Under the pieces are notes generated by a model that did not search any database, was not told the origin of the DNA, and saw only the letters and a list, made by a program, of their open reading frames with translations. DNA of 64,000 nucleotides from CAYNLK01 sp964398055 (GTDB taxonomy: Bacteria; Chloroflexota; Anaerolineae; 4572-78; J111), in assembly GCA_964398055.1 (NCBI GenBank), contig CAYNLK010000022.1, positions 1-64,000 on the forward strand, read 5' to 3'. Positions 39,934 to 48,305 of this stretch are shown piece by piece (within the stretch, counting starts at the first letter, position 1; the number at the start of each line of letters is the position of its first letter). Both the position numbers and the translations under genes were made by a program.

Positions 39934-41657
39934 ATCTCCAGCGGAATGAAGTTATCCCCATACGCCCCCAGATTCGGACCCAGGGCCGCCTGGTAATCGG
40001 GCCGCAGCGCCCATGCTTCGTCGCAGGCGTGGCATTTGAGGCAGCCGGCCGGCGGACAGGCCCGGGTCAGATCGCTGCGCAAGGCCCGGCGCAGGTCCCA
40101 GGTGAAGAAGGCTTTGCTGACGCCGGTACTGACCACTTCCCACGGCAGCTTCTCGTCCAAACTCCGCTGGCGCAGGAACTCGTCCTGGCTCAGCCCTTCC
40201 GCCTCTAGCGCCCGCTGCCACTCCCGCAGGTTGACCTTTTGCATACGGGCCAGCACCCGGCCTAAGCGCCGGTCGCCGCGGGCCAGCACTCCTTCGACCG
40301 CAGCCCAGGCCGGGCTGTCGCTGCGCACGGTCACCCCGTTGGGGTTGAGCCGCTCCTGCAAATAGTGAATCCGGCTTTCCAGCGTTTCCACCGGCAGCAT
40401 GGCCGCCCATTGAAAGGCAGTGTGGCTCTTGGGCACGTAGGGGGTGGCGTTGATGGCAATGTGGCGCGGGAAAATCTGCCGGGCCGCCAGGGCCATCCGG
40501 GCGATGGCCTCCACATCCGCCTCCGTCTCGGTCGGCTGGCCGATCATAAAATACATTTTCAGTTGGGGAAAGTTATATTTGGCCGCCAATTCGACCGCGT
40601 GCAAAATCTGAGCGTCGGCCTGGGGCTTGTTGATGACTTTGCGCATGCGCACGCTGCCCGCCTCCGGGGCGATGGTCAGGGTCTGGTTGCCGCTTTCGGC
40701 CAGCCCCTGGATGAGCGGCTCGCTGATCGGATCGACCCGCATCGACGAGGCGCTCAGCCGCGCCCCCAGCCGGCGTAGCTCGACGGCAATCTGGTCGATC
40801 CAGCTATGGTCGCTGACCGCGGCGCTGACCAGGCCGATCCGGTCGCGATGTTTGAGGGTATGCCGGGCCACGGCCAAAATCGTCTCCAGGTGCATCTCCC
40901 GCATGGGGCGGTAGACGTAGCCGGCCATGCAGAAGCGGCAGCCCCGGCCGCAGCCGCGGGCAATCTCGATGAGGGTCCGGTCGCCAAATTCGGTCTGGTC
41001 GGCATAGATTTGGGTGGTGGTGGGGATGGTGTCGATATCCTTGATCCAGACCCGCTCGACCGGGCCGTTATCGAGCGCCGGCACGTAGAGACCGTCCAGC
41101 TCGGCCAGCCGCCGGTAGGCTTCGGGGCGCGGCGCGGCGCTGATGTCCCACAGCGCCTCGATCAGGGGCGGCACGATGGCTTCGGCCTCGCCAATGGCAA
41201 AGGCGTCGAAGATATCGGCCAGCGGGGCCGGGTTGGTGTAGACGGCCGGGCCGCCGGCGATGAGCAGCGGCCAATTTTCGTCCCGTTCTTCAGCGAAAAT
41301 CGGAAAGCCGGCCCGGCGCAGCAGTTCGATCACGTTGAAGTAATCCATCTCGTAGGAGATGGTGAAGGCCACCGCGGCAAATTCGTCCAGCGAGCGCTGC
41401 GACTCCAGCGAAATGACCGGCTCGTCCCGGGCCGGGGCCTGCTGAAAGCCCAAGAAGACCCGCTCGCAGACCACGTCCGGCTCATCGTTGAAGAGGCGAT
41501 AGAGAATGTGCAGGGCCAGGCTGCTCATGCCGACCCGGTAGCTGTTGGGCCAGACCAGGGCCACCGGGAGCTTACCGCCCCAATCCTTGCCCACCACCCC
41601 CTCTTCCTGGTTGATAATTTTTTTAGCCTGATCGAGATAGCGATACTTTTGTTTCAT
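39930..41657 (-). CDS. Radical SAM protein of the TIGR03960-like family
   Basis: 575 aa. Residues 30-190 resemble the cobalamin-binding-like Rossmann region of this family (VALVWPNSYRVGMSSLALHI near the start, VVCERVFLG, LLIAGGPAVYTNPAPLADIFD). The radical SAM core (about 225-445) has the [4Fe-4S] motif CGRGCRFCMAGYVYRP (C-x3-C-x2-C). A C-terminal cysteine cluster, CPPAGCLKCHACDEAW near 540, may bind a further metal or Fe-S centre. The family is uncharacterised and is usually met as a two-part system with a DUF2344/TIGR03936 protein next to ribosomal genes; no such partner lies here. The stop codon is provided by REP e. Function unknown beyond radical SAM chemistry. Confidence 0.9.
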   Translation of the reverse strand: MKQKYRYLDQAKKIINQEEGVVGKDWGGKLPVALVWPNSYRVGMSSLALHILYRLFNDEPDVVCERVFLGFQQAPARDEPVISLESQRSLDEFAAVAFTISYEMDYFNVIELLRRAGFPIFAEERDENWPLLIAGGPAVYTNPAPLADIFDAFAIGEAEAIVPPLIEALWDISAAPRPEAYRRLAELDGLYVPALDNGPVERVWIKDIDTIPTTTQIYADQTEFGDRTLIEIARGCGRGCRFCMAGYVYRPMREMHLETILAVARHTLKHRDRIGLVSAAVSDHSWIDQIAVELRRLGARLSASSMRVDPISEPLIQGLAESGNQTLTIAPEAGSVRMRKVINKPQADAQILHAVELAAKYNFPQLKMYFMIGQPTETEADVEAIARMALAARQIFPRHIAINATPYVPKSHTAFQWAAMLPVETLESRIHYLQERLNPNGVTVRSDSPAWAAVEGVLARGDRRLGRVLARMQKVNLREWQRALEAEGLSQDEFLRQRSLDEKLPWEVVSTGVSKAFFTWDLRRALRSDLTRACPPAGCLKCHACDEAWALRPDYQAALGPNLGAYGDNFIPLEM

Positions 41658-41741
41658 CCACCCTGCAAATTTTTATAGTCAGTTTTATAAAAAATAATTA
41701 TATCCGATGCCGACAATTTTGTCCACTGCCTGGCCGGCTTA

Positions 41742-41880
41742 GGGTGCGTCCAGAATTTTAGGTGGGTAAGGTGACCGGCACTTTCACCACGATTTCTGAG
41801 CAAAAATTAAGGCGATTTGACTGCAATTCCAAGCCAAGATGAGTTGGAAGTGCCGGTCACCTAGAAAATTGGACAGACCC
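41742..41880. repeat. MITE-like palindromic repeat, copy 1
   Basis: A 139-bp non-coding element. Its ends are inverted (GGGTGCGTCCAGAATTTTAG and, reversed, GGGTCTGTCCAATTTTCTAG). Inside are 15-bp perfect inverted arms AGGTGACCGGCACTT (41769-41783) and AAGTGCCGGTCACCT (41848-41862). A second copy lies at 56068-56170. No transposase is encoded. Confidence 0.8.
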
Positions 41881-41998
41881 GCCGGCTTATCGGATTCGAT
41901 TCTACCTATAGCTCATACGTTCTGTTTGAGCTAACCTTTTTGAGGAGAGTCCTCTATACAATTGGCAATACTGTGCTATTTCAAATTAGGGTTACTGA
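41881..41998. other. Intergenic stretch without recognised content
   Basis: Between the MITE-like repeat and the tRNA-like relic. No open frame, hairpin or promoter was convincing here. Confidence 0.5.
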
Positions 41999-42071
41999 AC
42001 ATCTCAGACAGGACTTGAGCCTGTAACCTACAGTTTAGAAAGTAGTAGCTCTACTTTAACAACTAGAGAAG
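41999..42071 (-). pseudogene. Degenerate tRNA-like sequence (tRNA-Arg(UCU)-like)
   Basis: On the minus strand the segment aligns in length with tRNA-Arg(UCU): GTAGAGC end of the D arm, loop TTTCTAA with anticodon TCT, AGGTT variable loop and an intact T arm ACAGG-CTCAAGT-CCTGT. The anticodon stem has three mismatched pairs and the acceptor stem pairs only in part (CTTCTCT against AGAG). It is probably a decayed tRNA or an insertion relic, not a working gene. Confidence 0.4.
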
Positions 42072-42107
42072 GCAAACTCCTAAACCCATCGTCACCCCAA
42101 ATTAAGG

Positions 42108-43634
42108 TCACTCCATCCAATTCAACATCCGCTCATTGACGCCGTGATATGCCAGCTTCAGCCCGGCCTGCACCTCCGGCGGTAACAGGGGCCGGGGGTT
42201 GCTCCCGTCTGCACCCATCACCCAGATTTCCCAGCGACCGGCGCGATCCGTCAGGAAGGCCAGATGCCGACCATCGGGCGACCAGGCCGGGGCGGCGCTG
42301 TTGTATTGGGGGTCGGCCAGGATGGGCGGCTTGGTCAGGCGGCGCCGTTCCCCCGTTTGCAGATCCAACGTATAGACTTCCCAATGGTCGTGCTGCTTGT
42401 AAGTGAGCGCCAATTTCTGACCATCCGGCGAAAAAACCGGCCCGGTGTCGCGGCGGTCGGTGGTGAGGAATGAGTTGCTGTTGTCGGTCAGATCGAGCTG
42501 GATCAAGCCCCTTTCACCACTGTAGACGACTCGCCAGGGGTTTTGCGGATCCCAGGCCGGGTTGTAACTGTAAGTATCGGCCGGCAGGTCTTCAAATTGA
42601 CCCGTGGCTACCTGGACCCGGCGCAAACCCCAATGCAAATCTTCCTGCAGAATATAACAGATAACGATCCCATCGACGCTGATCCGGCTTTTGGTGATTT
42701 TGGCAATGTTGTCCGGCAGACGGATGCCGTCATCAAAGTCATACTCTTTGCAGATCTCCTCCGGGGCCCGCAAGCCGCCGTGTTGGAAGGCAATAATGAT
42801 CTGTTGCCCGTCCGGCGACCAGGTCGGCGACTTGGGCTGGAGGATATCGCCCAGGATGGCCCGCTCGCCGCTGCCGTCCAGGTTGAGGGTGTAGAGCGCG
42901 CCGATTTCGGCCCCATCCCAGCGTACAAAAGCGACCTGCCGGCCGTCGGGGGACAGGACCGGGTCGATCACGCCGCCGGCCAGACGGCGCAGGTCACTCC
43001 CATCAGCCTTGACCACGTACAACTCGCCGCCGCTGCCGGTGGTGAAGAGCAGCCGGCCTGGCAGAGCGGCCGCCGGGATCGGTTTTTTTTCTATCGGCGC
43101 CGGCGCAGTAGCCGGTTGGGACAGCGGCGGTTCAACAAAGGGTAACTCAGCCAGCGTCACCCCCAACAAGCGGGTGTAGGCGGGGCCGGCGGAGAGCCAA
43201 CCGGGATCGCCGTTAGCCAGAACCACTTGTAACCAGTCGCCGGAGGGGGCTAACCCAATGATCGTGAACATATCCCCGGCCTGGGCGCTGCCAATAGCCG
43301 GGTAGTCCAGGCCGGGACCCTGGCGGATATTGAGTCCGGCCACAACCACCTCGACCAAAGGCGTTGCCGCAATCGGCGCGGGGGTGGGGGTGAACAACGA
43401 AGGTAACAACAATGGCGTCGGCGTGGGGGTAGGCGAGGGGGGCGGAATGGGGGTCGGCTGCACTCTGGCCACCGCGGTTGGCGTTGGCGTTGAACGGGTC
43501 TGATCCAGAGGAATGATCGTTGGGGTGGGGCTACCATTACTCAATGAACAGCCAGTTAGCAAGAGCCAAGTCAATGAAATAGTTACGGTTAAGTGTCTTT
43601 TATCCATACGGATGTGCTTACTCTCAGGCAGCAT
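42108..43634 (-). CDS. Lipoprotein with SH3b domain and TolB/PD40-type beta-propeller
   Basis: 508 aa, exported. The lipobox is WLLLTGC with Cys29 when starting at ATG 43634 (GGTGA at good spacing); ATG 43607 is an alternative with a shorter signal peptide. A Pro/Thr-rich stalk (about 33-90) is followed by a bacterial SH3 domain (about 95-165, LNIRQGPGLDYPAIGSAQAG, ending GDPGWLS). From about 190 to 495 are five or six PD40/WD40-like blades with repeats of the type DPVLSPDGRQVAFVRWDG, PTWSPDGQQIIIAF, PVFSPDGQKLALTY and PAWSPDGRHLAFLTDRAG. It is probably anchored outside the membrane with a cell-wall or glycan-binding SH3 and a binding propeller. It is not obviously tied to the adjacent efflux operon, from which 230 bp of repeat DNA separates it. 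Confidence 0.9.
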   Translation of the reverse strand: MLPESKHIRMDKRHLTVTISLTWLLLTGCSLSNGSPTPTIIPLDQTRSTPTPTAVARVQPTPIPPPSPTPTPTPLLLPSLFTPTPAPIAATPLVEVVVAGLNIRQGPGLDYPAIGSAQAGDMFTIIGLAPSGDWLQVVLANGDPGWLSAGPAYTRLLGVTLAELPFVEPPLSQPATAPAPIEKKPIPAAALPGRLLFTTGSGGELYVVKADGSDLRRLAGGVIDPVLSPDGRQVAFVRWDGAEIGALYTLNLDGSGERAILGDILQPKSPTWSPDGQQIIIAFQHGGLRAPEEICKEYDFDDGIRLPDNIAKITKSRISVDGIVICYILQEDLHWGLRRVQVATGQFEDLPADTYSYNPAWDPQNPWRVVYSGERGLIQLDLTDNSNSFLTTDRRDTGPVFSPDGQKLALTYKQHDHWEVYTLDLQTGERRRLTKPPILADPQYNSAAPAWSPDGRHLAFLTDRAGRWEIWVMGADGSNPRPLLPPEVQAGLKLAYHGVNERMLNWME

Positions 43635-43689
43635 ACTTGTTCACCGTGTTTCTCATCCACCACGATTCACTACCGGACACTTATTTGGG

Positions 43690-43822
43690 AACACAGAGTT
43701 TCACAGAGATTTCGCCGAGGTTCACAGAGAATTTATTGAGAAAAACGACTTTTTGGGTTAAATCAATACCGTTTTTCAATATCTCAGTGTAGCTCTGTGC
43801 CTCCTCTGCGCCCTCCGTGTCA
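43690..43822. repeat. CACAGAG dispersed repeat
   Basis: CACAGAG occurs three times at 43692-43728 and its complement CTCTGTG at about 43791-43799, followed by CTCCTCTGCGCCCTCCGTGT. The two ends can form a loose inverted repeat of about 130 bp. No coding content. Confidence 0.45.
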
Positions 43823-43865
43823 CTGATCAGGGGTGGAACATTGTGCCCCTGCTATCCTTACTGAT

Positions 43866-45146
43866 CTACTCATACCTCAGCGCCTCGATAGGCTTGAGCC
43901 GGGCAGCGCGAGTGGCCGGATAGACCCCAAAAAAGAGACCGACGGCGGCGGCAAAACCGGTGGCCAGCAGAATCGAGTCCAGCGTCACCACAGTCTGCTC
44001 AAAATCGGGGATGGCGGCCGGCAGCCACAGCGAGACCCCATAGCCGAGCGCAATACCGAACAGCCCGCCCAACAGCGACAACGCCATCGCTTCAACCAGG
44101 AATTGGAGCAAGATGTCGTGCCGCCGGGCGCCCACCGCTTTACGAATCCCGATTTCCCGGGTCCGTTCAGTCACCGAGACCAGCATAATGTTCATAATGC
44201 CAATACCGCCCACCAGCAGCGATACCGCCGCAATCGAACCGAGGAAAGCGGTCAATCCGGCCGTAATGCTGCTGCCAAAGGCCAGCAACTCGGCCTGATT
44301 GATCACGGTGAAGTCTTTTTCGTCGGTCAGGCTCAGGCGATGCTGCTCGCGCATCACCTCGTGGATCCGCCCGGAAACCTGGTCCATCTGGCCGGCTTCG
44401 GCCACCTGCACGTAAATCGCCGACACAATCAAATTACCCCGGAAGGCGCCGGCGTTGAACAGGCGGGTTTGGGCCGTGGTAATCGGAATGAGCACCTTAT
44501 TATTCTCGTCGCCAAAGATGCCCCGCTCCTTCTCGGCCAGCACCCCAATCACTTCAAAGGGCGTCCCGTTCAACTTGACCGTTTGGCCCAGGGGATATTC
44601 ATAGGCTGCAAACAGTTCGCGGGCCACCGCCGCGCCCAAAACGACCACCCGCGCTCGCCGGTCAACGTGAGCCGGCGAGATAAATTCCCCAATTTCCACC
44701 GTGATGTTACGCACGGATTGGTACTCCGGCACAATGCCGGTAATGGCGCTGTCCATCTCTTGCTGGCCGCGCGTAACCGTATTGGGTTGGCCGGTATATT
44801 CCGGCGCAACGGCCGCGACTCCGGGCACCAGCGCCGGATCGCTAATCGCGGCCGCGTCGCCCAACGTCAGCGGTTCCGGAGCTTTACGGCGGCGGTTGGC
44901 CTCACGGCTGGCTGACCCGGCCTGGCCATCCTGAAAGATGTCGAAGTTACCGGGGCTAAGCCACAACACGTTGGTGCCCAAGCTTTGAATGGCCCGGTTG
45001 AAATTCTGTTCAAACCCTTTGCCAATGGACAGCAGGGCAATCACCGAGGCGACCCCAATGATCACGCCCAACATCGTTAGAAAAGAGCGCAGTTTGTTGA
45101 CCATCAAGGCTTGCAAAGCAATGGCGATACTTTCCCAGATATTCAT
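43866..45146 (-). CDS. MacB/FtsX-type ABC transporter permease
   Basis: 426 aa with the classic MacB_PCD plus FtsX layout. An N-terminal helix (about 20-45, LRSFLTMLGVIIGVASVIAL, with the TMLGVIIGV signature) precedes a large extracytoplasmic domain (about 50-270). Three C-terminal helices (about 290-415) carry GGIGIMNIMLVSVTERTREI and GIRKAVGARRHDILLQFLVE. It forms a mechanotransmitting exporter with the ATPase gene just upstream (3-bp gap) and the HlyD-like adaptor. Substrates of such systems include macrolides, peptides and lipoproteins; the actual one is unknown. Last gene of the YIP1-HlyD-ATPase-permease operon. Confidence 0.94.
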   Translation of the reverse strand: MNIWESIAIALQALMVNKLRSFLTMLGVIIGVASVIALLSIGKGFEQNFNRAIQSLGTNVLWLSPGNFDIFQDGQAGSASREANRRRKAPEPLTLGDAAAISDPALVPGVAAVAPEYTGQPNTVTRGQQEMDSAITGIVPEYQSVRNITVEIGEFISPAHVDRRARVVVLGAAVARELFAAYEYPLGQTVKLNGTPFEVIGVLAEKERGIFGDENNKVLIPITTAQTRLFNAGAFRGNLIVSAIYVQVAEAGQMDQVSGRIHEVMREQHRLSLTDEKDFTVINQAELLAFGSSITAGLTAFLGSIAAVSLLVGGIGIMNIMLVSVTERTREIGIRKAVGARRHDILLQFLVEAMALSLLGGLFGIALGYGVSLWLPAAIPDFEQTVVTLDSILLATGFAAAVGLFFGVYPATRAARLKPIEALRYE

Positions 45147-45149
45147 GGG

Positions 45150-45896
45150 TTATACCCGCTCCTGATCATATGGCAAATCGCTTCCATTCCGTCCGTTGGC
45201 CGTGTCGCTCACAATCTGACCATCGACCAGACGCACAATCCGCTGAGTTTGGTCAGCAATGTCCGGCTCATGGGTCACAAAAATGACGGTAAGCCCCTGT
45301 TCTTGATTCAAACGCTTAAAAATAGCCATAATCTCTTCGCTGGAGTGGGTGTCGAGATTGCCGGTTGGCTCATCCGCCAGGATGAGGGCCGGCCGGCTGA
45401 CCAGGGCGCGGGCAATCGCTGCCCGCTGCTGTTGCCCCCCCGACAATTCGTTGGGCTTGTGATGAAGGCGGTCGCCCAGGCCGACCAGCTCCAGCGCCGC
45501 AATTGATCTGTTACGCCGGTCACGCTGGCGCACACCGGCATAGATGAGAGGTAACTCGACGTTGTGCAGGGCAGTGGTGCGAGGCAGTAAGTTGAAATTT
45601 TGAAAGACAAAACCAATTTGCTGGCCCCGGATTTTAGCCAGCTTATTGTCATCGAGCCGGGCCACCGAGTCGCCGGCCAGGTAATATTCGCCCGCGCTGG
45701 GTTGGTCCAGGCAACCCAAAATGTTCATCAGGGTCGATTTGCCTGAACCGGACGGTCCCATAATGGCCAGGAACTCACCCTGTTCAACCTGCAAGGAGAC
45801 GTCACGCAGGGCATAGAGCTGGAGTTCGCCCATCTGGTAGATTTTGGTTAAGTTTTTGGCCTCAATAACCAGATTATTTGTCACGGCTGCGCCCAC
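45150..45896 (-). CDS. MacB/LolD-type ABC transporter ATPase
   Basis: 248 aa. All nucleotide-binding motifs are present: Walker A GPSGSGKSTLMN near 45, Q-loop FVFQNFNLLPR, signature LSGGQQQRAAIARALV, Walker B LILADEPTGNLD and H-loop VIFVTHEPDIA. The IGFVFQNFNLL and LADEPTGNLDT forms are those of the LolD/MacB/FtsE group of exporters and match the FtsX-type permease encoded 3 bp downstream. It begins one base after the adaptor gene ends, so the three products are almost certainly made together. Confidence 0.95.
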   Translation of the reverse strand: MGAAVTNNLVIEAKNLTKIYQMGELQLYALRDVSLQVEQGEFLAIMGPSGSGKSTLMNILGCLDQPSAGEYYLAGDSVARLDDNKLAKIRGQQIGFVFQNFNLLPRTTALHNVELPLIYAGVRQRDRRNRSIAALELVGLGDRLHHKPNELSGGQQQRAAIARALVSRPALILADEPTGNLDTHSSEEIMAIFKRLNQEQGLTVIFVTHEPDIADQTQRIVRLVDGQIVSDTANGRNGSDLPYDQERV

Positions 45897-45897
45897 A

Positions 45898-47304
45898 CTA
45901 CAGGTTGGGAGTGGCCTCGGTCCCCGGCTCGCGGCGGATGACGACCTGATCCCCTTCCTCCAAACCGGCTATTACTTCGGACACCGAACCATTGCGGGCG
46001 CCCAACTCAATTTGAACCCGGCTCGGGTTACCGGTCTCATCCAACTTCTCTACAAAAACGAACGGCTGGCTGCCGGAGCGATCGATCTGGATGGCCCGGT
46101 TTGGCACTACCACCACCGCCTCCCGCTGGCCGGTTTGAATGGTCGCATTGGCGGTCATACCGGAGAGCAACCCCGGCGCGTCGCCGCCAGAATCGAGGGT
46201 GATAGTGACCTCGTACATGACAATGGCGTTAGTATCCTTTTTAACGGGGCGAGGTGAAATGTCGGTGACCACTCCCTGGAACTCCTGATTCACAAAGGCA
46301 TCCAGCCGGATCGCGGCCTCCTGGCCGGGTTTGACCTGGCTAATATCGATTTCATCCACCTCTACCTTCAGCAAGTAGGCCGAAGTGTTGGCGATCACCA
46401 ACGCCGCCTCGGCCGCATCACTGAGCACCCGTTCACCCGGCTCGATGGCAACTTCCAGGAGGACCCCGCCGGTTGGGGCGACCAGGACAGCCTCGGCCAG
46501 GTTACGTTTCTTCTGTTCCAACGCCAGCCGGGCTTTGTCGACCAGGGCCTGGCGGGCGGCGATTTCGGCGGCGCTAGGTTCCTTGAGCAACTCAGCCAGG
46601 CTGGCTTCGGCGCCGGCTATGCTGGAGCGGGCTTCGGCGATCTCGGCCGGAGTCGGCTCTTTGACTTTGAGGTTATAATCAGCCAGGGCGATCTCATAGT
46701 TCAAAGTGGCCTCTTGCAGCCGGTCGGCCTGGGGCATCGCCCCGATGTCGCCCCGGTAGGCGACCTCGTCATATTCCCACTGGGCTTTTTTTAGGGCAAT
46801 CTGTTGGCGGCTCAGCTCAGCTTCCGCCCTGGCCACTTCATCCGGGTCCGGCCCGTCGAGCAGTTCGGCCAGCTTGAGCCGGGCGCTGGCCAGTTGGGCC
46901 TGGGCTGAGGCGATCTTTTCTACCAGGACCGGCTCAAACAGCTTTTCCAGCTCAGCCTGTTGTTGGGCCAGGTCAATCTCGGCGCTTTTGACCTCAAATT
47001 CCAGGTTGACGGTCCTCAAGCGAGCCAGGATAGCGCCGGCGCTGATATATTGGCCCGTTTCAACATAGACCTCCTCCACTACCCCCCCAATTTCAAATTT
47101 CAGCTCGACTTCGGCTTTGGGTTCAATCCGCCCGGTCGCCTCAACCGTGTCCAGCAGGGTTTCACGCTCGACCGAGACAATCTCAACCGCAGGATCCTCG
47201 GTCAGGGGGGGAACCTGGTTGACCGGCCTGGCAAAGTGATAGCCGGCTACAGTCACCCCGGCTACCACGAGAACAATGAACAAGATAACAAGAGTTCGCC
47301 TCAT
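45898..47304 (-). CDS. HlyD/MacA-family periplasmic adaptor subunit
   Basis: 468 aa with one N-terminal signal-anchor helix (RRTLVILFIVLVVAGVTVAG). A split biotinyl-lipoyl-like domain (VELKFEIGGVVEEVYVETGQ near 68-87, LVAPTGGVLLEVAIEPGERV near 260) encloses a long coiled-coil hairpin (about 100-255) rich in Ala/Glu with internal repeats of the type AEIAEARSSIAGAEASLAEL. Beta-barrel and membrane-proximal regions follow (about 290-460). It bridges or modulates the MacB-type exporter encoded downstream. In a monoderm-like cell it would sit on the outer face of the membrane without a TolC channel; none is encoded here. Confidence 0.93.
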   Translation of the reverse strand: MRRTLVILFIVLVVAGVTVAGYHFARPVNQVPPLTEDPAVEIVSVERETLLDTVEATGRIEPKAEVELKFEIGGVVEEVYVETGQYISAGAILARLRTVNLEFEVKSAEIDLAQQQAELEKLFEPVLVEKIASAQAQLASARLKLAELLDGPDPDEVARAEAELSRQQIALKKAQWEYDEVAYRGDIGAMPQADRLQEATLNYEIALADYNLKVKEPTPAEIAEARSSIAGAEASLAELLKEPSAAEIAARQALVDKARLALEQKKRNLAEAVLVAPTGGVLLEVAIEPGERVLSDAAEAALVIANTSAYLLKVEVDEIDISQVKPGQEAAIRLDAFVNQEFQGVVTDISPRPVKKDTNAIVMYEVTITLDSGGDAPGLLSGMTANATIQTGQREAVVVVPNRAIQIDRSGSQPFVFVEKLDETGNPSRVQIELGARNGSVSEVIAGLEEGDQVVIRREPGTEATPNL

Positions 47305-47332
47305 TGTACCAAAATCTCCTTGTTCATCTCCC

Positions 47333-48091
47333 CTACCCCATCATCCCCCCAAACAACAGGGACGGCAGAGCGGCAAAAGCCAGGGTCAGGGCGGCGTAAA
47401 TGAGGGTCAGCGCCAGCGACTTGCCACGGCCAAAGCGAGCCACAACCGCCAGACCAACAGCCACCAACAGCAGATGCCACAGCCAGAACAGGTCGAGGCG
47501 GGCCAGCAACGGCAGCAGAGGATTCCTGGCATCTTGCATCAGATCACCGGTCGCCACCAGGAACGACAGGCCCGGATAACGAACCCCTTGCTGGGTTAGA
47601 CCAATGTAGCCGGCCTGAACCAGCAGGCCCGGGGCCAACGGCAGGCGGCTCCAGGCGCTAACCGTGAAGACCGAACCAAAATTCAAGTCATCACCGCCGG
47701 CGATGAGGGCGCTGAAGTAAAGAAAGGTCGCTTGCGCCATCAGGCCGACAATGAGCGCGGCTATGCCAAAACCAAGGGTCGATGCCAGCAACACCGGCGT
47801 GGAGAGAGAAATGTCCATCGTCGCCCGGGCGGCCTCAGCCTGAGCCGCGGGTAATTCAGCCAGGCTGAGTTCAGCCTGCTGGCGGGCCAACTCCTGGGCA
47901 AAGGGCAGGCTGACTACGGTCACTACCGCGAAGGCCAGGATCAGGATGAGCAGGGGTACGGCCCACAGCCACCACTTGGGACGGGCCAGCACCAGCTTGA
48001 AAGTTGCCCCAGGCTGATCAATGAGACCAAACAACAAACGCCATAGGGGACGCGGTTCAAGTTTAGGGGTAGAGTCAAATGTAGTTGTCAT
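47333..48091 (-). CDS. YIP1-family integral membrane protein
   Basis: 252 aa with about five to six hydrophobic helices: WLWAVPLLILILAFAVVTVV near 40, TPVLLASTLGFGIAALIVGL near 105, then three more between 130 and 250. The N-terminus (PLWRLLFGLIDQPGATFKLV) is the usual lead-in of bacterial Yip1-domain proteins, which often precede MacAB-type exporters in Chloroflexota and Firmicutes. It starts behind an excellent ribosome site (GGAGGTAAGGG) and is first in the operon, 28 bp before the adaptor gene. Its role is not established; an accessory role in export is inferred from position only. Confidence 0.85.
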   Translation of the reverse strand: MTTTFDSTPKLEPRPLWRLLFGLIDQPGATFKLVLARPKWWLWAVPLLILILAFAVVTVVSLPFAQELARQQAELSLAELPAAQAEAARATMDISLSTPVLLASTLGFGIAALIVGLMAQATFLYFSALIAGGDDLNFGSVFTVSAWSRLPLAPGLLVQAGYIGLTQQGVRYPGLSFLVATGDLMQDARNPLLPLLARLDLFWLWHLLLVAVGLAVVARFGRGKSLALTLIYAALTLAFAALPSLLFGGMMG

Positions 48092-48123
48092 CCCTTACCT
48101 CCACAAAAATCGCTCCTCAGCCC

Positions 48124-48129
48124 AGTATA
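48124..48129 (-). promoter_or_regulatory. Possible -10 box of the YIP1-MacAB-like operon
   Basis: TATACT on the minus strand, about 33 bases before the YIP1 start codon. The hexamer 17 bp upstream (ATGTGA) is a poor -35. Flanking sequences TCGCTCCTCAG and GGTGGAGCGA form a loose inverted repeat around it. Confidence 0.3.
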
Positions 48130-48305
48130 ATTCAGATCAGCCCGGTTCACATCAGACTTGAGGTGGAGCGACTGTGGGTCTGCAGGCGGATTTGAATGGT
48201 TGCCTCTCCGCCTATAGGCCGGTGGTTAATCCAACTACAGCCGGATGATTTTTAGGGAGGAATGAGTTATAATAAACATCAAAGCTGGAGATTGGAGATT
48301 AAGAA

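Noticed and set aside
40806..41678. Plus-strand open frame of 290 codons over the radical SAM gene
   Set aside because: Antisense to the CxxxCxxC radical SAM protein; the composition is Gly/Val/Asp-rich without domain features.
43833..44915. Plus-strand open frame of 360 codons opposite the MacB-type permease
   Set aside because: It lies antisense to a permease with intact FtsX motifs. The translated product is low-complexity and His/Gln/Arg-rich, as expected of a shadow frame.
43866..48091. Biosynthetic gene cluster or bacteriocin export locus around the MacAB-like genes
   Set aside because: No precursor peptide, modification enzyme or peptidase domain is found near the exporter.
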